Below, piece after piece: positions 25,776-37,800 of a stretch of DNA of 64,000 bases; positions within the stretch are counted from its first letter, which is position 1; every line of letters begins with the position of its first letter. The translations under genes were made by a program, and so were the position numbers. Where the stretch lies: NCBI RefSeq assembly GCF_900168255.1, contig NZ_LT799838.1, positions 2,356,001 to 2,420,000 of the forward strand, in the 5' to 3' direction. The notes beneath the pieces were generated by a model, which was not told where the DNA came from, did no database searches, and worked only from the letters and a program-made list of their open reading frames with translations. This stretch comes from Psychrobacter sp. DAB_AL43B (GTDB taxonomy: Bacteria > Pseudomonadota > Gammaproteobacteria > Pseudomonadales > Moraxellaceae).

Positions 25776-28700
25776 ATCAGCGTGCATCTGGTATTGAAAA
25801 GAGAGAGAAAAATAGAAGTGTAAATTTAGAAAAAAGCCGTAAACAAGCGCAACGTTTGGTTAAAAAGCACGTTGATTTTGATTTGATTACACAATCAGAA
25901 GATCAGCAAGAAGTTTTTAATATTATGTGGGAGAAGTTTGACAATGAATTAAAAAAACATAAAAGTTTTCGTAACTATCGCAGCTATGTCCACGGATATA
26001 ACGAAGCCATCCGTTATTGCCAAGATTATATTGAAGATCATGACATCAATGTAGGCTTTCCAAAATATATTGTGGTCTCTGATCGACCAAAGAGTTTTCG
26101 TACTGAGTCATGGTTTATAGACGGACAAAAAATACTTAGATTTTATATTAACTGGATGGATGATCTAACTAATAAAAAACAACTTGTATTAGAAGATCTG
26201 ATGTTGTCAATGATTTTTCATAGCGCAGTACTAAAAGCACCAGTATTACAGACCATTTTAAATAGCGTTATTGATGGTTCATTAAATATAGAAACTATTT
26301 TTGGTTTGCCTTCAATCAGTATCATAGTTGACGATACGACGTATCATACGAATACCATTATAGACTCAAAAGCGGTACATCAAGCTCGAGTATTTTTATC
26401 ACCATTAACCGCACGATTAATCGACTTATACCATCAGCAACCAAAATTTGATCAAAAAACGACTGGTGCTGAAGTCAAGGACTTATATACCAGTCTACGA
26501 ATGCGGCTATCGAATAGTCCGACTCCATTGGATATGAGGTTGAGCAATTTTTTGAGTGGGTCAATATATGTGTTGGAGGACTACCTTGGTATAGATATTC
26601 CTGAGCACACATGGTATCTGATTATTGGTGAGGAGCATACATACAGTCTACCAAGAGATAATTGGCAATCTATTATTTATAACATCAGTCATCACGCTGA
26701 CATGCATTATGACTTAAAGCCCCATACATTAAACGTTAGCGTGACCAAAATCAAAAAACCTAATCACTCCATAGCTATAGAAATCGCAAAATTATTTAAA
26801 AGAAAAAAAGATCAAAAAGTCTCAAAAACTACGTTTACAGCAGACTTAGAGCAACTTTACCAAGGTTTGCTGTCTGATAGCGCCCCCTTGAATGAACTGG
26901 CTATTGTAGGATGGCTTTTGTCTAAAACTGATAACTGTCAAGTCAGTAGCATTCAGACCTATAGTAATATGATCACTTATCGCTGGTTAGTTGTAACTGA
27001 AAGTGTGGATTTTTATGACTGTTCTACTGAGGACTTTGAGTGTATTTATAATGAATTGATTGAACTTGGTAAGACTGAAAAAGCTAAGAACACCATAGCT
27101 GGTCATATTGACGACATTCATCGTTATATGGTTAATATTTTTAATATTGAACCCATCGCACCGCTATCTTCTGCAACTCGAGCGCATCATAAAACAGGCT
27201 ATTTATCAGAGACCATGTTTCAAGCTGTTCTAACTAATGCTCAAAACCTTAAGGTAGCTAAGGATGAGTCAGAGGCGATACAGCTTTCATTGATATTAGC
27301 TCAACGCTGCGGGCTTAGAATAGGCGAAATAGTTAAAATCAGGCTAAGAGATGTCGCCCAGTCATCAGCTTATCTAGAAGTGCGTGATAATAAATATGGA
27401 AATAACAAAACCAGCTCTGCGCTACGGCGAGTACTCTTAAATCAGCTATTGACTGACTCAGATATGTTACTGCTTAAAAGAGTAGTAATCAGGCGGTGTC
27501 AAGGAACAGGAGACACTCTCATAGCTAGTCAATCTGGTAGACCTTATCTGTCAGGTGAGATGTCACGTATTTTGACAGACTTGATTAAAGGTACTACTGG
27601 TCTTGCATATTTGACAACACATCATTTAAGGCACAGCTGTCTGACCAATTTTCAGCTCATGTCTTTTTTATATGATAACAGCTATCGTTTTGATGATTAT
27701 GAACATGACAGCTTGCAGGCGCTAAAAAAATTATTGCCCTATGATGAAGACAAGGCACGTGAAATATTGAACTATATCGAAACATCGATACAGTATAAGA
27801 AAACATATGCATTAGCTGGCATAGCGGGTCATGCAAGCCCAAGTACTACTTTCGCTTCTTACGTCCATTTGGTAGATATTGAGCTAGGGCTGCTTCTTTA
27901 TCACACAAATTTTATGCTACAACCTGAACACAGTGACGTGCTAGATGTGCCTAGACGTAGAAAAAGCGAGCTTAAAAACGATCCGATTGCTTTGAATGGC
28001 TATTTCATTAAGAAAATAAAGCTCAAGCCGCTTATGAGGCCTAAAATCAAAAGCCAGCTTATAGACCCAGTAGGCGTAAAGCATAAAAAACTTAAGAAAT
28101 ATGCGTTTGATGAAGTACGCCAAGTTCTGAATGCTTACACGAAAAAAGGAGACTATACGCATACTGAGTTAATAGATATTTTTGAGATAGAACCGCATGT
28201 TTTTGACGGTTGGCTTAGTAATGCTCAGCTCCTTAGGAATCATGCTGATTTTCAAACCATCCATAATAAACCAAGATTATTTATGTCCGAAAATAGTGAT
28301 CAGCTCTTGCCGACTTTAGATAGATTTGTTGAAGATAGAGACTTAATGAAGAGAATGACTAATAAATTTCGAGAATTGTACAAGGTGGATAACAAAGATT
28401 TCGTTAATCAGTTTGTGTTATATACGCTCAAAAAATCTCAATATCATAAAAACCATATTGGGTTTAATGACTCCGACATACTAAGAGATTATCTAAAAAC
28501 TCTTCTAAAGCTAGTATATAAAAAAGACATACGCTTAAAAATTTATAATTACGAACAAGCAAATAGCGACGACTTAAAACAATGGCGTTCAAACATTAAA
28601 AGTTTTCCAAAATCTCAACTAGAATTCGTGCAGCAGAGTAGCATTCAGAATGTAGGTGCACAATATCAGAAAAAAATACGTGTTGATTTATCACTAGTTA

Positions 28701-28843
28701 GCCAAACCGAAAATGATAGGATTGAAAAAAGAACCGAGTCTGATCTGCCTATCAGTGCATGGACGGTAAGAACGCTACAAATATTTTGTCACTATGTATT
28801 TATTATGATTGGTGATCTTACACCAAGTAATCATCCTCAATGA
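25772..28843 (+). CDS. Large tyrosine recombinase, trio gene 2
   Basis: 1023 residues with a GTG start overlapping the previous stop by 4 bp and GGAGAGAAG upstream. A well-preserved tyrosine recombinase catalytic domain sits in the middle: AQRCGLRIGEIVKIRLRD (box I Arg about 514), THHLRHSCLTNF (HxxRH about 617), AGIAGHASPSTTFASYVH (His and nucleophile Tyr about 686-698). Roughly 450 N-terminal and 320 C-terminal residues surround it; the C-terminal part is strongly basic and may bind DNA. The size is three times that of an ordinary integrase. It forms a coupled three-gene unit resembling in plan, though not in length, Tn554-type modules (two tyrosine recombinases plus a small accessory protein). 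Confidence 0.75.
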   Translation: MNQRASGIEKREKNRSVNLEKSRKQAQRLVKKHVDFDLITQSEDQQEVFNIMWEKFDNELKKHKSFRNYRSYVHGYNEAIRYCQDYIEDHDINVGFPKYIVVSDRPKSFRTESWFIDGQKILRFYINWMDDLTNKKQLVLEDLMLSMIFHSAVLKAPVLQTILNSVIDGSLNIETIFGLPSISIIVDDTTYHTNTIIDSKAVHQARVFLSPLTARLIDLYHQQPKFDQKTTGAEVKDLYTSLRMRLSNSPTPLDMRLSNFLSGSIYVLEDYLGIDIPEHTWYLIIGEEHTYSLPRDNWQSIIYNISHHADMHYDLKPHTLNVSVTKIKKPNHSIAIEIAKLFKRKKDQKVSKTTFTADLEQLYQGLLSDSAPLNELAIVGWLLSKTDNCQVSSIQTYSNMITYRWLVVTESVDFYDCSTEDFECIYNELIELGKTEKAKNTIAGHIDDIHRYMVNIFNIEPIAPLSSATRAHHKTGYLSETMFQAVLTNAQNLKVAKDESEAIQLSLILAQRCGLRIGEIVKIRLRDVAQSSAYLEVRDNKYGNNKTSSALRRVLLNQLLTDSDMLLLKRVVIRRCQGTGDTLIASQSGRPYLSGEMSRILTDLIKGTTGLAYLTTHHLRHSCLTNFQLMSFLYDNSYRFDDYEHDSLQALKKLLPYDEDKAREILNYIETSIQYKKTYALAGIAGHASPSTTFASYVHLVDIELGLLLYHTNFMLQPEHSDVLDVPRRRKSELKNDPIALNGYFIKKIKLKPLMRPKIKSQLIDPVGVKHKKLKKYAFDEVRQVLNAYTKKGDYTHTELIDIFEIEPHVFDGWLSNAQLLRNHADFQTIHNKPRLFMSENSDQLLPTLDRFVEDRDLMKRMTNKFRELYKVDNKDFVNQFVLYTLKKSQYHKNHIGFNDSDILRDYLKTLLKLVYKKDIRLKIYNYEQANSDDLKQWRSNIKSFPKSQLEFVQQSSIQNVGAQYQKKIRVDLSLVSQTENDRIEKRTESDLPISAWTVRTLQIFCHYVFIMIGDLTPSNHPQ

Positions 28844-28858
28844 CTTAGGAATAACATA

Positions 28859-29443
28859 ATGAACTTGGCTTCTAAAACCATAATTCCAAACAGTAAGACA
28901 CAGTTTAGTTTTCACAGTTTAGCTAAAAATCTATATAAAATTATTAATGAAGCCTATTTGTTTGGTGACCAACAGGATTTTTTAGCCGATATGACTCTGA
29001 GACCCTTGCCTCATAGAGGACTGCCAATTAACAATATATCGATGATTAGCCAAGGATCAGGGACAAATGCTTATCGTATAATAGGAGGCTGCTTTAATCC
29101 CATATTTGATATCAATAACATAAATACTGAAAATACGTTGTTCCACAGTTATAGTCACTCTAAAAAAAGTAGCAAGGGTGAGTTCGAACAAGAGATTATA
29201 GATTTTATCTATATGGACTTTATTAGATCTATCTCAATTTTATCCTTAAAAAAGCCTGGGGCTATGGAGCCTCAACTACGGGTGCTTAGCAAAGAGTATA
29301 AGAGTGACATCTGGAACGCATTGCTTGATAGCAACAAAAGCTATTTACGCCAGATTGATTTTGCAAACTTGCTAGATACAGAGCGCGATACGATAAGCAA
29401 GCAGTGCAAGTCCACTGTTAATAAGAAAAATGGCAGTAATTAG
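28859..29443 (+). CDS. Hypothetical protein, trio gene 3
   Basis: 194 residues, starting 15 bp after trio gene 2 with AGGAATAA upstream, so in the same transcript. No recombinase motif is visible. It opens with a basic helical region, then RIIGGCFNPIFDINNIN and a C-terminal helical, charged part. Not recognised. By position it corresponds to the small third protein of Tn554-like recombinase modules; that is an analogy only. AT-rich like the two genes before it. Confidence 0.65.
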   Translation: MNLASKTIIPNSKTQFSFHSLAKNLYKIINEAYLFGDQQDFLADMTLRPLPHRGLPINNISMISQGSGTNAYRIIGGCFNPIFDINNINTENTLFHSYSHSKKSSKGEFEQEIIDFIYMDFIRSISILSLKKPGAMEPQLRVLSKEYKSDIWNALLDSNKSYLRQIDFANLLDTERDTISKQCKSTVNKKNGSN

Positions 29444-29924
29444 AGCTATGTATTATTGGAGCCTTAGCATTGTTAGTTAGTGTTGAGTTTTAAGACTTGT
29501 TTGGCTATATTTCAAGGTAGATTCATTATTAATCACGAATGGTGTTTACCGATGGTTCGAACATAATGATATTATCTACATCCCGCTTGCACGCGTGTGT
29601 AGCCAAACGAGGCGTTACTTGAGCTTTCAAAGCCTGACATTAAACTATGGAAGCTTAGCAAATATAAATCAAATCAAAAATCTACGTTATAGCAATTGAT
29701 ATCTAAACTGCTCAATTTAAATACTTATCCGCGGCATAAATCTTTATAGGAACAAGCCTTATATAGATAAGCTTATTCCTATAAAGAAGTATCCATTTAA
29801 TACAAAGTAAGTACTCAAAAGTATATTAAAAACAATGAAGTAGGTATTAATAGACAATGCAAAAAAAGCTTGCAATGAGCTGCTATCAATAGCATAATTT
29901 TGCCATTATAAAAATGGTGGGCTT
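29444..29924. other. 481-bp intergenic region between the recombinase trio and cdiB
   Basis: No credible reading frame. It holds a long imperfect inverted repeat at 29741-29787 (TCTTTATAGGAACAAGCCT against AGCTTATTCCTATAAAGA), which may terminate the trio transcript or mark an element end, and a short inverted pair GTTTGGCTA (29499-29507) / TAGCCAAAC (29600-29608). A candidate promoter for cdiB lies at its right end. Confidence 0.55.
29870..29898 (+). promoter_or_regulatory. Candidate sigma-70 promoter of the cdi operon
   Basis: TTGCAA (29870-29875), a 17-bp spacer and CATAAT (29893-29898), 26 bp before the cdiB start codon. It is the only well-spaced pair seen close to cdiB. Confidence 0.45.
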
Positions 29925-31736
29925 ATGTATACAAGTATTTTTGGTCAGAATAGCGCAGGACATGGGTGGCGGTTTTTATCGATCAGTGTGGCAAGTATTT
30001 TGATGAGCATGGCCGCTCAGGCTATCACGCCTGAGCAATACCAAGAGCAGCGTAGTGAAGCCTTAAAGCAGCAACAGCTCGTTAATCCCAATGTTACGAT
30101 CGATACCAATGTCTTTAAGCCTGCGCCTTCAGCCTCTATCACACCTTCTGCTTCTCAGGGTACTGACCCAGCCTCTCTTCCTTGTTTTGATATCAATCAC
30201 ATCTATCTAACGGGCGAGCTGAGCGAAAAGTTCACTTTTGCATTGACCCCTTATACAATGGGTAAGTCCTCCTTATTTGGCAGCTGTCTATCCGTCAATG
30301 ACATCAATCAGCTGGTCACCAACGTTCAAAACCGTATTATTGAAGAAGGTTACGTGACTACTCGCGTCTTGGTACAAAACCAAAATCTAAAATCTGGCAA
30401 TCTATTCCTCACCCTCATTCCGGGTCGTATTGATCAGATAACGGCGGTTGATATCAAAGCCAGTCGTCCTATTTATGTCGATAGCCGCCTCAATAGTGGG
30501 GGCAACCCTGCCAACTTTGCGCCTGCCATGCCAATGCAGTCCGGTGATTTATTAAACGTTCGTGATATAGAACAAGCGCTTGAGAACTTTAAGCGTGTCC
30601 CTACGGCCGATGCCGATTTCTCTATTGCCCCAAGTAGCCGTATGAGCACGCCGGGTTACAGTGATATCCAAGTCAAATGGCAGCAAGACAAGCGCTGGCG
30701 CTTATCTGCCTCTGTTGATGACTCAGGACAAGAGAGCACGGGTATCTATCAAGGTAACGTAACCCTTTCACTAGACAACCCAACTTGGCATAACGATTTG
30801 TTGTACCTCTCTTATAACCATGATCTTGATGGCGGTAATGACAAGAATGATGGCAGTTGGGGCTATAACGTTGGGTATGTATTGCCCATTGATAATACCC
30901 AACTGACCCTCACGCACAGCGGCTACAACTATGATCAGACGGTTGCCGGTGCCAATCAAGATTATGTCTATAGCGGTGAGTCTTATAACACGGAAGCATT
31001 AGTCAGCCATTTGGTTCACCGTGACAACCACAGTAAAACCTACCTAAAAGCGGGCGGTTATGCCAAGCAACAAAACAACTTCATCGACGATACTGAAGTT
31101 GAAGTACAGCGTCGCAAAACCTCAGGGTATAAAGCAGGTATTGGTTACGAGACCATCATTGGTAAAACCCAATGGATCGGCGATGTGATCTATCAGCGTG
31201 GTACGGCTGCCTTTAATGCCATCAGTCCGCCTGAAGCCTTATTTAATGAAGGCAGTGCGCGTGCCGGTATCATCAAAACCAACATTGATGTCAACCAACC
31301 TATTAAGCTTGCTGATAAAGCACTCAATTACCATGCAGCGTTTAAAGGGCAATATGCGACAGAGGCATTGACACCCAATGAGCGCTTTAGCATTGGTGGT
31401 CGCTATAGTGTACGCGGCTTTGATGGTGAGCGTAGCTTAAGTGGCGATCATGGTGCTTTACTAAGACAAGAGCTGAGTGCCTATCTAGGAGATAAGCCGC
31501 ATGCCGTTTATGCCGTTTATGCCGGTATTGATGCTGGTTATGTCAAGCTCGACAATGCTGCGCAAGATGATCTGCTGCTTGGTAATCATCTGGTTGGCGG
31601 AGTCGTTGGCGTTAAAGGTTATGTGACGCCGATTAGAACCAGCTATGACTTATTTGCCGGTTACCCATTAGCACAGCCTGACAATTTTAGTGATAAAGAA
31701 TGGGTAACGGGTTTTAGCTTGGGTTGGCAGTATTAA
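29925..31736 (+). CDS. cdiB: Two-partner secretion outer membrane transporter (CdiB/TpsB)
   Basis: 603 residues. Exports the CdiA exoprotein across the outer membrane (Omp85/TpsB family). A signal peptide is followed by a periplasmic helix region (EQYQEQRSEALKQQQL), POTRA domains (about 75-250, including TTRVLVQNQNLKSGNLFLTL) and a beta-barrel whose conserved loop-6 motif is seen as GGRYSVRGFDGERSLSGDHG. The protein ends in GFSLGWQY with a C-terminal aromatic residue, as expected for a barrel. GGTGGG precedes the ATG. It is followed 80 bp later by cdiA, the usual gene order. Confidence 0.93.
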   Translation: MYTSIFGQNSAGHGWRFLSISVASILMSMAAQAITPEQYQEQRSEALKQQQLVNPNVTIDTNVFKPAPSASITPSASQGTDPASLPCFDINHIYLTGELSEKFTFALTPYTMGKSSLFGSCLSVNDINQLVTNVQNRIIEEGYVTTRVLVQNQNLKSGNLFLTLIPGRIDQITAVDIKASRPIYVDSRLNSGGNPANFAPAMPMQSGDLLNVRDIEQALENFKRVPTADADFSIAPSSRMSTPGYSDIQVKWQQDKRWRLSASVDDSGQESTGIYQGNVTLSLDNPTWHNDLLYLSYNHDLDGGNDKNDGSWGYNVGYVLPIDNTQLTLTHSGYNYDQTVAGANQDYVYSGESYNTEALVSHLVHRDNHSKTYLKAGGYAKQQNNFIDDTEVEVQRRKTSGYKAGIGYETIIGKTQWIGDVIYQRGTAAFNAISPPEALFNEGSARAGIIKTNIDVNQPIKLADKALNYHAAFKGQYATEALTPNERFSIGGRYSVRGFDGERSLSGDHGALLRQELSAYLGDKPHAVYAVYAGIDAGYVKLDNAAQDDLLLGNHLVGGVVGVKGYVTPIRTSYDLFAGYPLAQPDNFSDKEWVTGFSLGWQY

Positions 31737-31816
31737 AGCCTAATTCTAAGCGCTATCAAATTTCTTAGCTCAAAAAAATATTTGTCATCAACAATGTTAT
31801 ACCTAAGGACATCATT

Positions 31817-34800
31817 ATGAACAGTGGTTGCTACCGAGTTATCTTTAATAAAGCCCGTGGTATGCTCATGGTGGTGTCAGAGGCGGCACGCTCTCAAGGC
31901 AAAACAGGCAATCCTGCTAATGGCGGTAGTGAAATCAGCCAAGTAGCAGGTGCTTCGCAAACGGCTGCTCAAACCAATAGTACCTATCAAGGCGGTCAGC
32001 TTGTAGCGCTGCGCTCGCATGTATTGCTAGCGCTAGGGCTTGCCACCATCGTTGCTAGCAGCGTCAGTATCAGTAATAGCGCTTATGCTGATGCCACGAG
32101 TATTGTCGCTGATCGTAACGCTGCTGCCAATCAACAAGCAACCATATTGAAGTCTTCGAACGGCACCACTCAAGTGAATATTCAAGCCCCAAGCGCGGCT
32201 GGTGTCTCGCGCAACGTCTTTAGCAAGTTCGATGTCGGTCAAGATGGTGCCATCCTAAATAACAGTCGCACCAATGCTCAAACCCAGCTTGCTGGTTGGG
32301 TTGAGGGTAATCCTTATCTGGCTCGCGGTGAAGCCCGCGTTATTCTAAATGAGGTCAACTCAAGTGACCCAAGTCGCCTAAGCGGCTACACAGAAATTGC
32401 AGGCGGACGAGCTGAGCTGGTGATTGCCAACCCTGCTGGTATCAGTTGTGCCGGTTGCGGGTTTATTAATGCCTCTCGTACGACATTGACCACCGGTAAT
32501 GTTTTGATGGATCAAGGCAAGCTCACTGGCTTTGATGTGACAGGTGGTAAGGTTCGTATAGACGGTGATGGTTTAGATACCAGCGGCTCTGACTACACGC
32601 AGATATTAGCAAAGACTTCTGAGATTAATGCTGCTGTCTACGCTAAGAATTTAGATGTCATCACTGGTAGCAATAAAGTCAGCTATGAGGCTGATGCTCA
32701 AGACACTGTCATCAGTTCAGCGAATAGTAATGCTAGCAACACTACAACCGGTGTGGCGCTTGATGTGTCGGCACTTGGGGCGATGTATGCAGGAAAAATC
32801 CGTCTGATCGGTACCGATAAAGGCATGGGCGTGACCAATGCTGGTAGCATCATTGCAAGCTCTGGTGGTCTGCAGTTAGACAATGATGGTAATTTGATTA
32901 ACTCAGGGAGCCTGATTGCTAATCAAGGTAAAGTCGCTGTCAATGTTGGTAGCAACACTATCAATAACTCGGGCACTATCGCCAGCAGTCGAGATGCGGC
33001 AACGCTCAGTAGCAGCTCGCTTGATAATAGCGGGGTGATTAGTAGCCGTGATACTTTAAGTTTACAGCAAACGGGCCTTATCACTAACTCAGGTGAGATC
33101 GCCACTGGTAGCTTTGATGTAAAAGCTAACGCTCTAAACAATAGCGGTAAATTATTGCAAACTGGCAGTGGTCAGTTGGCAATTGATACCAGCGCTTTAG
33201 TTAATCAACAAGGCGGCATTATTGGGCAAGATTTATATGCTGACGCCAGCATTCCGCCTACAGTCATTCCTACCAAAAAGCCACCAACAACTGCGACTAA
33301 TGGCAGCAGTGTGGGTATAGATAATAACGATACGACGCAGCCGTCTGAGCCCAATCCTGTACCACTACCTGTTATCTCCCGTGATGGCAATATCAGCGCC
33401 AGTAATGTCACTAACACTGGTAGTATTTATAGTAATGGTAAAATTAACATCGCTACCGACACTGTGGTTAACCAAGGCAAATCCAGCTTAGCCGTCAGTC
33501 GCTTAGATATTGCTAATAACGGCAGTCTAACCAATAACGGTAGCCGTTTGCAGCTTGAGAACATCGACTGGCAGTTGGCAAACTTCGATAACAGTAAAGG
33601 TCAAATCACAGCGACTAATACTATCGCTATTACTTCTGCCGATCAGGTTAATAATAATAAAGGTACTATCGAGGCTGTCGGTAATATTAAGCTTAACGCA
33701 CAAAACATGCTAGATAATACCAGTGGTTCAATACGCTCTAATGGCACCATAACCACGCAAATCTCAGCGTTTGATAACACTGAAGGAGAGCTTAGCAGTC
33801 AAGGGGATATCACTCTTGATAGCCGTGGTAACTTGACTAATAATAAAGGTCGTATTCAAAGCGATAAAAATCTAACTATTAATGCCAAAGGCTTTAGCAA
33901 TACCGATGGCACTATTATCGGTGTACAACGTGCTAATATTAGTGTCACTGATGACATCACTATCAATAGCAGTAACAATAATATTCAAGGCACTACTCTT
34001 GCCTTAACTAGCCGAGGCAATTTTACCAATAGCAGCAAACTGGCGGCTCAAGACGCGCTCACTATTAGCGCCAATAGTATTGACAATAAGCTTGGAGGTG
34101 AGCTGATTAGTAATGGCATAACTGAACTCAATGCAAAAACTGATATCAATAATCGCGGATTAATTAACGGCTCGAATACCTACTTAGATGCTGGTAGTAC
34201 TGTCAATAATTATAGTGGTGGTCGTATCTACGGCGATCAGGTAGCAATAGCGGCTAACACGCTCAATAATACTCCAGACGCCATTACTAATACTGATAAC
34301 TCAACTCCTGCGCCTGTCATCGCGGCCCGCAATCGCCTAGATATCGGCGTCACTACCCTAAACAATAATCCCAATCAGGCACGCGCTGGTAAGTTTAATA
34401 CAGACTTTAATGGACAAGCTCGTCTGCTGAGTAATGGCGAGCTGCATATCGGTGGCGCTTTAGATGCGAATCATCAAGCCATGGGCCGTGCCACTACTGT
34501 GACCAACAAAGGCGCTTCTATCGAGTCTGTCGGTGATATGAGTGTCAGTACAGATCTGCTTAACAATGTGAATGCGGACTTTAGAAAAAAGACCGTTTTT
34601 GTTCGTGGCGACAAAGTTGTTGAATACTCTCCTGCAAATCAAACCACTAGATATGATAAAGATGATATCGAAATTTATGTTCATGGTTGGGATGGTGATT
34701 GGGAGAAGACGTTAAGAACGGCGGACGGTGACTATAATGATTATGAGAAGTTTGAGTACGACGCCAAATTGTATAAAGATGAAACGCTTAGCAGTGATGC

Positions 34801-37800
34801 TAGCTTAATCAGAGCAGGTGGTAATCTTAGTATAAATTCAAATAATGCTATCAATGATCATAGCTTAGTGGTTGACGGTCTTACCTTAACCTTAAAAGAT
34901 GATCCTACTCAAACCTCTCGTTTTGGCTTTCAAAACATAGGTTCTAGTGGTAATGAAACAGTTAAGCATGTCAACAGCGTCTATTATTCTTATACTACTA
35001 AAGATAAAACAAGACCAGATAATCCTCTTAGCGATCGTCCTTACACCTATGAAAACGGACCTTATAACGTAGCTGACGAGAGTAAGGTCATAAATACCTA
35101 TCAAATGTCTATTCTAAATCAAGACATAGACAAAACCGTTATTGCATACGATGGTATTACTGATAATGATGGACAGCAGATAGATAAAGGGGCAATCGAT
35201 GAGATACGCAGTAGCAGCACTGCGCCAACCTTACCTAACAGTGGTCTGTACGGGACTAACCCTGATAATAATGCCGACTATCTAATTGAGACCGATCCTG
35301 CCTTTGCTAATTACAAGAACTGGCTGTCATCTGGCTATATGTTGGATCGACTTCAGCTAGATCCTAGTATTACTCAAAAGCGCTTAGGGGATGGCTATTA
35401 CGAGCAACAGTATATTCGTGATCAGATCATGGTGCTGACAGGTCGCTACTATCTTGCCGACTATAACAATCAAGACATCCAGTATAAAGGACTCATGGAT
35501 GCTGGTGTCACTGCCGCGCAGACTTTAAATCTACGTCCCGGTATCGCTCTCACCGCAAGCCAAGTCGCTAATCTAACCACAGATATCGTTTGGCTCGTAC
35601 AGCAGGATGTCACCTTAGCTGACGGTACTACCCAAAGCGTCTTAGTTCCTAAAATCTACACCCGGCAAGCGGCGGGACAAATAGATGGCACAGGCAACCT
35701 AATCGCTGCTAATAACATCGACATGCAGCTTACGGGCGATCTGAGCAACCAAGGCAATATCGTCGGTCATAAACAGGTTAAGATTAATGCCAGCAACTTG
35801 ACTAATCAAAACGGTGGCGTTATTGCAGGCGACTATGTTCAAATCGGCACGGTTAACGACTTAAATAACCTTGGCGGTACCTTGCAAGCGGACAACGCCA
35901 TGCAGCTTAACGTCGGTGGCGACCTGAATAACCAAAGCACCACCTACAACACCGAAGCTGTTAAAGCAGCTAGTACAAGCAGTCGCACAGGCATCAATCA
36001 GATAGCCAGCATCTATGTGGGTGATGGTCTCAAAGGACAAGTAGACGCTGATGGTAATCCACTTACCACCTTTGTCGCCAATGTTGGCGGTAATACCACC
36101 TTTGCCGCTGGCCGTCTTGATAACCTTGGCGGTAGCAGCTTTATTGACACCAAAGGCAACGTTGCTCTTGATGCCGTTAATGTCAGCTATCAGTCCAATA
36201 GCATTGGCGATGCTAACAACTACTACAAACAAGGCGCCTCTCAAGACATTGGTAGCCAGCTAAACAGTAACAACGACCTTATTATCAAAGCAGGTAATGA
36301 CGTCACTGGCACTGCCGCTCAAATAAATAGTCATAATGGCACCGTTGGCGTCATTGCAGGCAATGACGTTATCTTTAGTGAGGGTCGTAGCACCCAGAAC
36401 CTAAATACAGCCGTCAAAACGGTTGATAAAGGTACCTTTAGTACTACTAGAACCCAAGATCGCTTTGACTCACAAAGCGATAACGCCATTGCTAGCAACA
36501 TTGAAGGCAATCAAGTCGCTATTCAAGCGGGTAATGACATCAGCCTAACGGGCACCAACGCCATCAGTGACAAAGGCACTAGTCTCACCGCAAGCAGCAA
36601 CATCGACATTCTAGCCGCGCAAAACACTTCAAGCGAAAGCACCTTTAGTCAAACTAAAAAGTCAGGATTATTTGGTGCCGATGGTGGCATGGGCTTTACC
36701 ATTGGCAAACAGCAAAACGATGACAGCAATGCCAGCACTGCACTAACCCACACCGCAAGCAATGTCGGTGCCATCGACGGCAACGTCATTATTAGTGCAG
36801 GTGGTAAGTATCAGCAGACTGGCAGCAATATCATTGCAGGTATGGGGGCTGATAGTGATAAAGACATCAGCCCTACGGATCGCGGCAACACCGTCATCCG
36901 TGCAAAAACGATCAACATCGATAGTGTCAAAGACGTCTATACCAATCAAAGCGAAACCAGGTTCAAGCAAAGCGGACTTACCGTCTCAGTCTCTAACAGT
37001 CTTGTTGACAGTGCCAAAAGCATTGACAGCTTAATCGACGCTGGAGGCAACACCGACAACGTACGCATGAAAGGCATGGCAGGTGTTGCTGGTGCGCTAA
37101 AGGTCAAAGCCCTTGCTAAAGAAGCTAACAAAGCCGCACAAGGACTACTTACTGGCGGTGTCAATGCACAAAGCCTTAAAGGCCTTGGCAACACCCGCAT
37201 TCAAGCCACTGTAGGCAGCCAAAAGAGTCAATCCAACAGCTCAAGCTATAACGAGGTTAACCAAGGCTCAAATATTAACACTAATAACCTAGCGCTTATC
37301 GCAACCGGCGCAGGTACTGATAGTAATATCAATATTAACGGTAGTAATCTAAACGTCACCAATAATGCCCTATTCCAAGCGGACAATAACTTCAACGTCA
37401 GTGGCGTAGCACAGAACAGTAATACCCGTAGCACTAATAAAAGCTCAAGTACCGCGATTGGCGGTTATGCCGATACCTCAGGTAGTGGTGGCATCACAGC
37501 TAGTGCTAGTCGAGGTAAAGGCTATGCCAATAGCGACTCAGTGACCTATGCCAACACTCAAGTCAACATCGGTGGCATCACCACCTTTGACATTGCTAAC
37601 GACGTCAACGGTAAAGGCGTCGTCTTTAACACCAACAAAGTCCAAGGTCTTATCCGTGGTAACGTTAACATGGAATCACCACAGGATACTTATACCTATG
37701 ACAGCAATCAAAAGAGCGCAGGCTTTAACCTTGATGTTGACATCATGGGTAACGGCAAAGGCTCAAGTCTCTCAGCCAATGGCGCTAAGACCAACATCAC

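Noticed and set aside
23343..29443. Calling the trio a recombinase-in-trio (RIT) element
   Set aside because: RIT elements have three recognisable recombinases of ordinary size; here the proteins are 810, 1023 and 194 residues and the third shows no catalytic motif.
29499..29608. Inverted pair GTTTGGCTA / TAGCCAAAC as insertion-sequence ends
   Set aside because: Nine bases about 90 bp apart with no transposase between and no target duplication noted; could be chance.
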